A program made the translations under genes and the position numbers. From positions 1 to 11,226 of the forward strand of contig UQZU01000045.1 in the NCBI GenBank assembly GCA_900545665.1: DNA of 11,226 bases, read 5' to 3'. Shown piece by piece: positions 1 through 5,902 of this stretch; the first letter of the stretch is position 1; every line of letters starts with the position of its first letter. Source of the stretch: an uncultured Collinsella sp. Its GTDB lineage: Bacteria > Actinomycetota > Coriobacteriia > Coriobacteriales > Coriobacteriaceae. The notes under the pieces are model-generated. The model was given only the letters and a program-made list of their open reading frames with translations, was not told where the DNA came from and did not search any database.

Positions 1-156
1 TCCTCCCGCTCCTCGCGCGACGGAGGCCGCCACTACGGGCTCGGCCTCCACGCCGTCTCCGAGGCCGCGAGCGCCCACGGGGGCTCCGTCTCGCTCGCCA
101 ACAGCCCCTCGGGCGGCGCGGTGGCCACCATCGCTGTCCCCCTGTGCGGGGCCTGA
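1..156 (+). CDS. Sensor histidine kinase, C-terminal fragment (GHKL ATPase end)
   Basis: Frame 1 is open from the window edge to TGA at 154-156, giving the last 51 residues of a protein that starts outside the window. The fragment has a glycine-rich YGLGLHAV stretch, which matches the G2 box of a GHKL-type ATPase lid, then an Ala-rich helix, HGGSVSL, and a closing SGGAVATIAVPL strand. That order is the usual end of a histidine kinase ATP-binding domain, especially the HATPase_c_5 type found in AgrC/CitA-like peptide or metabolite sensors. Sensor, membrane and phospho-acceptor parts cannot be seen, so the signal is unknown. The fragment converges on guaA. The ATPase assignment is fairly secure; the subfamily is inference. 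Confidence 0.75.
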   Translation, partial: SSRSSRDGGRHYGLGLHAVSEAASAHGGSVSLANSPSGGAVATIAVPLCGA

Positions 157-173
157 CGACTCAGGCCCCGCAC
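144..173 (+). terminator. GC-rich hairpin overlapping the kinase stop codon
   Basis: A perfect 13-bp inverted repeat (144-156 with 161-173) has a 4-nt CGAC loop, and its left arm contains the kinase stop codon. It would make a very stable RNA hairpin at the end of the kinase mRNA. No T-run follows, so it is not a textbook intrinsic terminator. It may act with Rho or protect the 3' end. Confidence 0.45.
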
Positions 174-214
174 ACCGGCGTGGCTCGCAATCAAACGCTT
201 CCATCTTGAAATAC

Positions 215-253
215 GGGGAGTAAATAGCGAAATCGCAGGTGAAGGGGAGTAAA
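215..253. repeat. Direct repeat of GGGGAGTAAA (two copies)
   Basis: GGGGAGTAAA occurs at 215-224 and again at 244-253, a 29-bp period, between the kinase and the guaA terminator. On the minus strand the unit reads TTTACTCCCC. A shorter match to TTTACTC lies at 308-314. It could be a paired regulator site or part of a dispersed intergenic repeat; function is unknown. Confidence 0.4.
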
Positions 254-260
254 ACGACAA

Positions 261-296
261 AGAAAAAGCCTCCGTTCCAACATGGGAACGGAGGCT
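261..296 (-). terminator. Intrinsic terminator for guaA
   Basis: A perfect 12-bp stem (267-278 with 285-296) with a 6-nt loop is followed, on the minus strand, by TTTTT at 267-263 and then more T-rich sequence. The orientation fits termination of the minus-strand guaA transcript about 115 nt after its stop codon. The stem is GC-rich, with the U-tract directly at its base. Confidence 0.85.
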
Positions 297-410
297 CGAT
301 AATCGAGTTTACTCACCAATGTCGCTGGTGGCTTTGCCGTAACTCTCGTACGAAACGAAACTCAGGAGCACAGTGCGGCACTCAAAAGTGCAGGTCAGAA
401 CCCTGTCAGC

Positions 411-2009
411 CTACTCCCACTCGATCGTCGCGGGCGGCTTGGACGTGATGTCGTAGCACACGCGGTTGGCGCCGGGAACCTCGGCAACGATGCGGCCGGA
501 GATGCGGGCCAGCACGTCGTAGGGCAGTTTGGCCCAGTCGGCGGTCATGGCATCGCTGGACTCGACGGCACGCAGGATGATCGGGCGCTGATAGGTGCGC
601 TCGTCGCCCATAACGCCGACGGACTTAATGTCGGGCAGGACCGCAAAATACTGCCAGCAGCTGTGCTCGGAGTTGCGCTCACCGGTCTGCTCAAACAGGC
701 GCTGGTTGTAGGCGTCGAGCTCCTCGCGCACGATGGCGTCGGCGTTCTTGAGGATCTCGAGCTTTTCCTTGTCGACCGCGCCGATGATGCGGATGGCCAG
801 ACCCGGGCCCGGGAAAGGCTGACGGAACACGATGTGACCCGGCAGGCCAAGCGCCAGACCAAGTGCGCGGACCTCGTCCTTAAAGAAGTGGTCGAGCGGC
901 TCGATAAGGTCGAAGTGCACGCCCTCGGGGAACGGGATCAGGTTGTGGTGGCTCTTGATGGTGGCCGTCTTGCCGCCCGTCTTGCGAGCGCCGGACTCGA
1001 TGATGTCGGGGTAGATGGTACCCTGAGCCAGGTACTTGACCGGCTTGCCATCGGTCTCAAGCTGCTGCGCCACGGCGAAGAACTCTTTCCAGAACTGCGT
1101 ACCGATGATGCGGCGCTTCTCCTCGGGCTCGGTCACGCCGGCCAGAAGCTCGGCATAGCGGTCCTCGGCGTGGACGTGGATAAAGTCGACATCGAACTGC
1201 TTGGTGAAGACCTCCTCCACCTGCTCGGGCTCGCCCTTGCGCAGCAGACCGTGGTTGATGAACACGCAGGTCATCTGCTTGCCCACGGCGCGAGCGCCCA
1301 GCGCAGCCACGACGGAGGAGTCGACGCCACCGGACAGGGCCAGAATCACGCGGTCGTCGCCGACCTTCTCGCGGAACTCGGCCGTCATGGTCTCGACCAG
1401 GTTGTCCATACTCCAGTTGGGCTCCAGGCCGCAGATCTCAAACAGGAAGTTGCTCAGCAGCTGCTGACCGTACTCGGAGTGCTTGACCTCGGGGTGGAAC
1501 TGCGTGGTGAAAATCTTGCGCTCGACGCACTCCATGGCAGCAACCGGGCACACGTCAGTGCTGGCGGTAACGGTAAAGCCCTCGGGCACCTCGGAAACGG
1601 CGTCGCGGTGGCTCATCCACACGGTCTGCTCCATGGGCGTGGAGTTAAAGAGCTTGGCGCCGGCCGTGCGCGTGATGGTGGCGCGGCCGTACTCGCCCAC
1701 CTCGGAGTGGCCGACCTTGCCGCCGAGCGTCACGGCCGTGATCTGATGGCCGTAGCAGAAGCCCAGGACGGGAAGGCCCAGGTCAAAGATGGCAGGATCG
1801 ATGGACGGAGCGTCCTCGGCATACACGGAGGCCGGGCCACCAGAAAGGATGAGCGCAGAGGCATTCATCTCGCGAATTTCATCGGCCGAGATGTCGCAGG
1901 GCACAATCTCGGAATACACGTTGAGGTCGCGGACACGACGGGCAATGAGCTGACCGTACTGCGCACCAAAGTCGAGTACGAGGACCTTTGCGGAAGCCTT
2001 TTGATCCAT
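411..2009 (-). CDS. guaA: GMP synthase (glutamine-hydrolysing)
   Basis: Converts XMP to GMP in cytosolic purine synthesis, using ATP and ammonia released from glutamine. The 532-aa protein has the full two-part layout. The N-terminal class I glutamine amidotransferase (about 1-200) has the nucleophile Cys85 in GFCYGHQ and His172/Glu174 in FHPEV. The ATP pyrophosphatase domain has the PP-loop SGGVDSS at about 226-232. The C-terminal dimerisation domain carries FPGPGLA and ends in KPPATIEWE. Length is normal for the family. The start at 2009 is preferred over an upstream in-frame ATG at 2144 because AGGGGG lies at 2020-2015, five bases before it, and the protein then begins MDQKASAKVLVLDFG as in relatives. 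It is monocistronic, divergent from ansA and ended by its own terminator. No purine riboswitch was recognised in the leader. Confidence 0.97.
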   Translation of the reverse strand: MDQKASAKVLVLDFGAQYGQLIARRVRDLNVYSEIVPCDISADEIREMNASALILSGGPASVYAEDAPSIDPAIFDLGLPVLGFCYGHQITAVTLGGKVGHSEVGEYGRATITRTAGAKLFNSTPMEQTVWMSHRDAVSEVPEGFTVTASTDVCPVAAMECVERKIFTTQFHPEVKHSEYGQQLLSNFLFEICGLEPNWSMDNLVETMTAEFREKVGDDRVILALSGGVDSSVVAALGARAVGKQMTCVFINHGLLRKGEPEQVEEVFTKQFDVDFIHVHAEDRYAELLAGVTEPEEKRRIIGTQFWKEFFAVAQQLETDGKPVKYLAQGTIYPDIIESGARKTGGKTATIKSHHNLIPFPEGVHFDLIEPLDHFFKDEVRALGLALGLPGHIVFRQPFPGPGLAIRIIGAVDKEKLEILKNADAIVREELDAYNQRLFEQTGERNSEHSCWQYFAVLPDIKSVGVMGDERTYQRPIILRAVESSDAMTADWAKLPYDVLARISGRIVAEVPGANRVCYDITSKPPATIEWE

Positions 2010-2076
2010 GGTTTCCCCCTCTTGTTGGCGGGGAGCCGGTGCCCACCCGCGTGAATGAACGAAAATATCTTTCATA

Positions 2077-2090
2077 GTGTACACGTTATA
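2077..2090 (-). promoter_or_regulatory. Candidate guaA promoter region
   Basis: Reading the minus strand, TATAAC (2090-2085) is followed immediately by the 8-bp palindrome GTGTACAC (2084-2077), in an AT-richer patch 68-82 bp before the guaA start. Either TATAAC or the overlapping TACACT could be a -10 box. No good -35 sits at the right distance, so this is only a weak candidate. Confidence 0.25.
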
Positions 2091-2168
2091 TGGGGTTTCT
2101 CGTCCCTCGCAGCCATCAGCGCACGGCAAACGCACGACCTGCACCCTTTTTTGGTGGCGATTGAAATG

Positions 2169-2196
2169 TTGCTAAACGTCACGGATGATGTAATAC
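2169..2196 (+). promoter_or_regulatory. Candidate ansA promoter
   Basis: TTGCTA (2169-2174) and TAATAC (2191-2196) are separated by 16 bp, with TG directly before the -10 box. Transcription would begin near 2203, giving a 5' leader of about 75 nt. The match is moderate and rests on sequence alone. Confidence 0.4.
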
Positions 2197-2277
2197 GTTT
2201 GAACATTGGACGCCCTGTGCCACAATACTGCCGAACGACTCCGCCTCTGCGGCGGCAAATACGATAGGAATACCAGC

Positions 2278-3291
2278 ATGAAGCGCATCCTTCTCATCGC
2301 CACGGGCGGCACCATCGCATCGACCGAGGACGGCAACGGCCTCTCCCCCGCCCTGACCGGTGAGGAACTCGCGCAGAGCGTCCCCGAGATCTCGGGCCTC
2401 TGCGAGCTCGACGTCGTGCAGCCCATGAACATCGACAGCACCAATATGCGCCCGAGCGACTGGATGCGCATTCGCGATGTCATCGTCGAAGGCTATGCCG
2501 ACCACGACGGCTTCGTGATTCTACACGGCACCGACACCATGAGCTACACCGCGGCGGCGCTTTCCTACCTGATTCAGGACAGCCCCAAGCCCATCGTGCT
2601 CACCGGCTCGCAAAAGCCCATGGGCAACCCTTTTACTGATGCCAAACTCAACCTGTACCAGAGCCTGCTCTATGCGCTCGACGAGCACTCGCACGACGTA
2701 TCGATCGTGTTTGGCGGCGTCGCCATTGCCGGCACGCGAGCCCGCAAGCAGCGCACCATGAGCTTTAACGCGTTCATTAGCGTCAACTATCCGCCCATTG
2801 CCTACATCCGCAACGACCGCATCGTGCGCAACGGGCTCCACGGCACTCATCAGGGCGAAAACCCGGTGCGTTTCTACGACAGCATCGACCCGCGCGTATT
2901 TGTACTCAAGCTTACGCCCGGCGTAAACCCGGGCATCCTCGACGCCCTTGCCGATAGCTACGATGCTGTAATCCTTGAGACCTTTGGCATTGGCGGTATT
3001 CCCGAGTTTGGCGAGTCCGGCGATTCGTTCCAAGAGGCAATTTTCCGCTGGGTCGATTCGGGTCGAACCGTCGTTATGACCACGCAGGTCCCCGAAGAGG
3101 GCCTAGATCTGGGCGTTTATGAGGTCGGCCGTGCTTACGCCGATCATCCGGGCATTCTGCGCGGCGACGACATGACCACCGAGACGCTCGTGGCCAAGAC
3201 CATGTGGGCACTCGGCCAGTCACGTGATGCCACCGAAATCCAGCGCCTGTTCTACAGCCAAGTCAACCACGACCGCATCCCGATGGCGTAA
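2278..3291 (+). CDS. ansA: L-asparaginase, type I (cytoplasmic)
   Basis: Hydrolyses L-asparagine to aspartate and ammonia. The 337-aa protein carries both asparaginase/glutaminase signatures: ATGGTIAS near the N-terminus with the nucleophile Thr12, and HGTDTMSYTA at about 83-92 with the Thr85-Asp86 pair. A small C-terminal domain follows. Length is close to the roughly 338 aa of E. coli AnsA. There is no signal peptide, which argues for the cytoplasmic low-affinity form rather than periplasmic type II. The start at 2278 is chosen because AGGAA (2266-2270) lies 7 nt upstream and the protein then opens directly with the conserved first strand MKRILLIATGGT. An in-frame ATG at 2206 lacks this support. 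The gene stands alone, divergent from guaA. Relaxed activity on glutamine is possible. Confidence 0.93.
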   Translation: MKRILLIATGGTIASTEDGNGLSPALTGEELAQSVPEISGLCELDVVQPMNIDSTNMRPSDWMRIRDVIVEGYADHDGFVILHGTDTMSYTAAALSYLIQDSPKPIVLTGSQKPMGNPFTDAKLNLYQSLLYALDEHSHDVSIVFGGVAIAGTRARKQRTMSFNAFISVNYPPIAYIRNDRIVRNGLHGTHQGENPVRFYDSIDPRVFVLKLTPGVNPGILDALADSYDAVILETFGIGGIPEFGESGDSFQEAIFRWVDSGRTVVMTTQVPEEGLDLGVYEVGRAYADHPGILRGDDMTTETLVAKTMWALGQSRDATEIQRLFYSQVNHDRIPMA

Positions 3292-3295
3292 TCCC

Positions 3296-3323
3296 TAAGG
3301 CAGCTCCACTTATCGCAGCCTTA
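3296..3323 (+). terminator. Weak hairpin after ansA
   Basis: TAAGGC (3296-3301) pairs with GCCTTA (3318-3323) around a 16-nt loop, five bases after the ansA stop codon. The stem is short and no T-run follows, so it is at best a weak terminator. The strong inverted repeat just downstream (3331-3581) may stop or protect the transcript instead. Confidence 0.2.
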
Positions 3324-3330
3324 AACGACA

Positions 3331-3581
3331 GGTGGTCCCCCTCGGGCCGTGCAAAAATCGGAGTATTCTGCAATTTCTCCTCCGGACGCATAGAATCGGC
3401 CGATTATTAGACGAACTTTTAGGACGAAGGGTCCGTTTAGTAAATATTTATTCCTCATTTTTATTTAGCGTGTGGATTATCTACTGTCAAAAAGGCAAAG
3501 CCAGCCGCTCGAGCTACCATCTACGGCCGAACTGGTGCTGAATACTCGCGATTTTGCACATCGCAACCAGGGGGACCCGCC
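3331..3581. repeat. AT-rich intergenic element with imperfect inverted-repeat ends (MITE-like?)
   Basis: The left arm (3331-3372) and right arm (3536-3581) are inverted copies of each other with small gaps. Shared blocks are GGTCCCCCT (3334-3342 against 3569-3577), TGCAAAA (3350-3356 against 3552-3558) and GAGTATTC (3361-3368 against 3540-3547). They bound about 163 bp, including an unusually AT-rich core around 3436-3500 and a perfect 12-bp palindrome AATCGGCCGATT at 3394-3405. No convincing ORF or transposase is present. This element fills most of the 321-bp gap between ansA and the Xre gene. I saw no clear target-site duplication. It could be a non-autonomous transposable element, a dispersed intergenic repeat, or a structured RNA. 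Confidence 0.6.
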
Positions 3582-3612
3582 CAAAGAGCGTCAAATACAG
3601 CGGGGGAACGCC

Positions 3613-3831
3613 CTATTCGATACCCTCGAGAAGTTCTGACACCGTCATGCCGAGTGCGGGTGCGATCTTAAATAGAACCTTGAGCGTGAAATTTGCCGTC
3701 CCATCTTCGATTCGGTCGAGGTAGGGTCGGCTGATTCCTGTCGCCACACAAAAATCAACCTTGGAGATACCAAGGTCCCTGCGTGTCTCTTCGACCCGCC
3801 TGCCAAGAATCTGTTTCGCACGTTCGTCCAT
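3613..3831 (-). CDS. Small Xre-family helix-turn-helix regulator
   Basis: A 72-aa protein made up almost entirely of one HTH_3/Xre domain. Helices run from about residue 4 to 68, and the helix-turn-helix itself lies at about 22-44 (ISKVDFCVATGISRPYLDRIEDG spans it, with the recognition helix around SRPYLDRIE). It ends in the typical GMTVSELLEG helix. Proteins of this size act as dimeric DNA-binding repressors, often of their own promoter, and many are antitoxins or phage-type repressors. A perfect 24-bp palindrome 30 bp upstream, shared with a divergent gene, is the obvious operator. The start at 3831 is the only sensible one in frame, but the Shine-Dalgarno sequence is poor. The gene ends 32 bp from the inverted-repeat element. 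Regulatory function is well supported; its targets are inference. Confidence 0.85.
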   Translation of the reverse strand: MDERAKQILGRRVEETRRDLGISKVDFCVATGISRPYLDRIEDGTANFTLKVLFKIAPALGMTVSELLEGIE

Positions 3832-3860
3832 GCAGCCGAGTTTGAAATGGAGCCGAACAT

Positions 3861-3884
3861 AAACGTAAACTATAGTTTACGTTT
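3861..3884. promoter_or_regulatory. 24-bp perfect palindrome, probable Xre operator
   Basis: The 24 bases at 3861-3884 read the same on both strands; the centre is CGTAAACTATAGTTTACG (3864-3881). The site sits between the divergent xre-type gene (starts 3831) and the 128-aa gene (starts 3908). It contains TATAGT on both strands, which could serve as -10 boxes in both directions. A dimeric HTH protein bound here would cover both promoters, consistent with autorepression and coupled control. Confidence 0.75.
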
Positions 3885-3907
3885 TGCCGAATACACAGGA
3901 GTTTTCT

Positions 3908-4294
3908 ATGTCGGGTTCTTCGGTCCGCATGTACCGAGCCACGCTTCGCACAAACAGCGCACCGCCCAAGCTCGTCGTCGTTGAAGCAGAATGCCTTTCG
4001 CCCGATGAGCGCACAGCATTTGCATTGCTATCAAGTCGCGTCGCCGCTGTTCTGGTCCCTTGCTCGGCGCAAGGTGAACTTGCCATCCAATGCCAAGCGC
4101 ACAGCTGCTCGCTCAATCAGGCTGCCGTAATCGCAACCAGCCAACGCGGTCTGCCCCTTCTCCTGGAAGCCGGCATCGCACTCGCCCTTCGCGGTGCCGG
4201 ATACGAGAACGAGGCCGCCGACATGGTCTTTAAACCACGATCGAGCGGCGGCCTCGCAGCAGCCATTGAATATATGTGCAGGCTCGTTGCCTAA
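3908..4294 (+). CDS. Unrecognised 128-aa protein paired with the Xre regulator
   Basis: I do not recognise this family. The 128-aa product has no signal peptide, no clear membrane segment and no familiar catalytic motif. Visible features are an early basic stretch (RMYRATLRT), a hydrophobic strand KLVVVEAE, an SPDERTAFALLSSR helix, an alternating strand/helix pattern through AAVLVPC and AAVIAT, five cysteines, and an Ala/Leu-rich helix near LLLEAGIALALRGAG. This looks like a small soluble alpha/beta fold. ATG at 3908 is chosen because AGGAG (3897-3901) lies 6 nt upstream; an upstream TTG at 3884 has no such signal and sits in the operator. It diverges from the Xre gene over a shared palindrome, so the two are probably co-regulated. 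A toxin-like or accessory role is possible but unproven. It ends 9 bp from a convergent gene. Confidence 0.7.
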   Translation: MSGSSVRMYRATLRTNSAPPKLVVVEAECLSPDERTAFALLSSRVAAVLVPCSAQGELAIQCQAHSCSLNQAAVIATSQRGLPLLLEAGIALALRGAGYENEAADMVFKPRSSGGLAAAIEYMCRLVA

Positions 4295-4303
4295 AAGGAC
4301 AAG

Positions 4304-4687
4304 CTAGAAACCAAGGCCAAAGCCCGTTCCGGTAATCGCCGAGTACATAAAGTAAACGTTGACCACGTTGAGGAACACACCCGTGATGCAACCGTTGCGC
4401 AGGTAGCGCTCGCACACGATGCGAGCCATGGCGGCGGAGTCATCATTGTTTTTAGCCTGGCGTCCCGCCGTAAAGTACGTCGCCACGCTCAGCAGCAGGT
4501 TGAGCACCGGCAGTGCCAGCAACTCGTAGCTCTTGCCCCAGCGCGTCGCCTCGCCGGCGGCATTAAACTTCGTTGCCACCTCGGGACCAATGCTGGGGAT
4601 CACAAACGCCGCTACCACCAGCGGAAGCACTGCAAGCACCAGCAGCGCGATGCCCATGTAGCCGGCTTTTTTTCCATATTTAAACAT
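4304..4687 (-). CDS. DUF1648-type small membrane protein
   Basis: The 127-aa product has a hydrophobic N-terminal segment (about 10-31), a short extracytoplasmic-looking loop, a second membrane helix (about 55-74), a charged loop (about 75-98) and a third hydrophobic stretch (about 99-121). Between the first two helices lies PSIGPEVATKFNAAGEATRW, which fits the DUF1648 pattern (Pro, then x-FN-x-x-G, then RWG) seen in SdpI-like and other small membrane proteins. The biochemical role is unknown. AAGGA lies 8 nt before the ATG, overlapping the end of ychF, and only 11 bp separate the two genes, so it is probably the second gene of a ychF operon. It ends 9 bp from the convergent 128-aa gene with no obvious terminator between them. 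Confidence 0.75.
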   Translation of the reverse strand: MFKYGKKAGYMGIALLVLAVLPLVVAAFVIPSIGPEVATKFNAAGEATRWGKSYELLALPVLNLLLSVATYFTAGRQAKNNDDSAAMARIVCERYLRNGCITGVFLNVVNVYFMYSAITGTGFGLGF

Positions 4688-4698
4688 GCGCGTCGTCC

Positions 4699-5775
4699 TT
4701 ACACGTTAAAGCGGAAGTGCACGACGTCGCCATCGGCCATGACATAGTCCTTGCCCTCAATACGCAGCTTGCCGGCGGCCTTTGCGCCCTGCTCGCCGCC
4801 GAGCTCGATGTAGTCGTCGTAGCCAATGACCTCGGCCTTAATAAAGCCGCGCTCAAAGTCGGTGTGGATGACACCGGCGGCCTGCGGGGCGGTCGCGCCC
4901 TGACGCACCGTCCAGGCCTTGACCTCCATCTCGCCGGCCGTAAAGAACGACTGCAGGCCAAGCAGCTTGTAGGCGGCCTGCGCGAGCACGTCCAGACCGG
5001 GCTGCTCCAGGCCCAGGCTCTCCAGGTAGTCGGCAGCGTCCTCGGGATCGAGCTCGGAAAGCTCGGCCTCGATCTTGGCGCAGATGGGCAGCGGCTTAAC
5101 ACCATCGATGGGCGCCAGATCGTCGTTGAGCATATCCTCGTCCACGTTGGCCACATACAGGATGGGCTTCATGGTGAGCAGGAACAGGCCCTTGGCGGCG
5201 GCACGCTCCTCATCGGTCATCTCCATGGATGCGGCGCGCTTGCCCTCGTTGAGCCAGGCAAGCAGGCGCTTAGCGACCTCGAACTTGGGCATGAGCTCCT
5301 TGTCGCGCTTGGCCTCCTTCTCGAGCTTGGGCAGCTGCTTCTCAAGCGTGCCCATGTCGGCCAGGATGAGCTCGGTCATGATGGTGTCGGCATCGCCGGC
5401 GGGATCGACGAACTCGCCCGTGCGGCCCACCTCACGCATGACGTTGGGATCCTTAAAGTAGCGCACGACCTCGCAGATGGCATCGGTCTCGCGGATGTTT
5501 GCCAAGAACTGGTTGCCCAGGCCCTCGCCTTCGTTGGCGCCCTTCACCAGGCCCGCGATGTCGACGAACTCGACCGTCGCCGGCACAATGCGGCCCGGGT
5601 TGACGATGTCGGCGAGCTTTTGCAGGCGGCTATCGGGCACGTCGACGATACCCACGTTGGGGTCGATCGTGGCGAACGGGTAGTTGGCGGCAAGGCCGGT
5701 CTTTTTGGTAAGCGCGGTGAACAGCGTCGACTTGCCCACGTTGGGCAGGCCCACGATACCGATGGAAAGGGACAC
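4699..5775 (-). CDS. ychF: Redox-/ribosome-associated ATPase YchF (Obg-family, OLA1-like)
   Basis: A universally conserved Obg-family P-loop protein that, unlike most of its kin, prefers ATP; it binds ribosomes and is linked to stress responses. The 358-aa product shows the G1 loop GLPNVGKST near the N-terminus, the NYPFATIDPNVGIVDVPD switch region, G3 DIAGLVKGANEGEGLGNQFL, the YchF-specific coiled-coil insert (around EKQLPKLEKEAKRDKE), an NVDED-type G4 region in place of the GTPase NKxD, and a C-terminal TGS domain ending GDVVHFRFNV. Length is near the family norm. The GTG start at 5775 has AGGAG 5 nt upstream and gives the standard VSLSIGIVGLPNVGKS opening. An in-frame ATG at 5811 lacks a Shine-Dalgarno sequence and overlaps the likely -10 box. 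A DUF1648 gene follows in the same operon. Confidence 0.96.
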   Translation of the reverse strand: MSLSIGIVGLPNVGKSTLFTALTKKTGLAANYPFATIDPNVGIVDVPDSRLQKLADIVNPGRIVPATVEFVDIAGLVKGANEGEGLGNQFLANIRETDAICEVVRYFKDPNVMREVGRTGEFVDPAGDADTIMTELILADMGTLEKQLPKLEKEAKRDKELMPKFEVAKRLLAWLNEGKRAASMEMTDEERAAAKGLFLLTMKPILYVANVDEDMLNDDLAPIDGVKPLPICAKIEAELSELDPEDAADYLESLGLEQPGLDVLAQAAYKLLGLQSFFTAGEMEVKAWTVRQGATAPQAAGVIHTDFERGFIKAEVIGYDDYIELGGEQGAKAAGKLRIEGKDYVMADGDVVHFRFNV

Positions 5776-5788
5776 GACAGCTCCTTTT
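5776..5788 (-). promoter_or_regulatory. Ribosome binding site that fixes the ychF GTG start
   Basis: On the minus strand AAAAGGAG (5788-5781) is followed after CTGTC by GTG (5775-5773). The 5-nt spacing and strong match favour this GTG over the in-frame ATG 36 bases upstream. Confidence 0.75.
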
Positions 5789-5812
5789 GGTACAGGTACT
5801 TCAAACTGCATA

Positions 5813-5842
5813 AGTATAGCGCCGCCGCAGCATCCGGGCGAA
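5813..5842 (-). promoter_or_regulatory. Candidate ychF promoter overlapping a hairpin
   Basis: On the minus strand a good -10 box, TATACT (5818-5813), immediately follows the GC-rich stem at 5819-5862. The best -35 candidate, TTCGCC (5842-5837, spacing 18), is weak and lies in the hairpin loop. Transcription would start near 5806, about 30 nt before the GTG start, which fits that start and excludes the upstream ATG. Confidence 0.4.
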
Positions 5843-5862
5843 TCCGGACGCCGCGGCGGCGC
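5819..5862 (-). terminator. GC-rich hairpin after the phospho-glucosidase gene
   Basis: A perfect 10-bp stem (GCGCCGCCGC at 5819-5828 against 5853-5862) encloses a second small stem (TCCGG/CCGGA). It begins 40 bp past the glucosidase stop codon on the minus strand and would form a very stable transcript end. No real U-tract follows; instead TATACTT, the likely ychF -10 box, comes directly after. It may therefore act as a weak or Rho-assisted terminator. Confidence 0.5.
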
Positions 5863-5902
5863 AAATGAAGCAGAGATGTGTGAGGGTTCGAGACAGTAGT
5901 CC

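Noticed and set aside
300..410. Small RNA or tRNA gene between the terminator and the guaA stop
   Set aside because: Short local dyads exist, such as CTCGAT/ATCGAG at 295-307, but no cloverleaf or promoter was found. The stretch is best read as the guaA 3' untranslated region.
663..2054. 463-codon open frame opposite guaA
   Set aside because: guaA is an unambiguous full-length gene. The antisense frame is low-complexity in composition (rich in Leu, Gly, Val, Asp, His), as expected from GC-rich codon bias, and matches no family.
2010..2160. Purine riboswitch ahead of guaA
   Set aside because: The leader lacks the conserved three-way junction and loop sequences of guanine-type aptamers that I could recognise. 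Only a short GCGGG/CCCGC pairing is present.
3645..3860. 71-codon minus-strand frame starting at 3860
   Set aside because: It overlaps the Xre gene in another frame and gives a sequence with no HTH or other motif, while the frame from 3831 gives a clean Xre domain.
4717..5868. 383-codon open frame opposite ychF
   Set aside because: Same shadow effect; no plausible protein domains, and the opposite strand encodes a well-conserved YchF.
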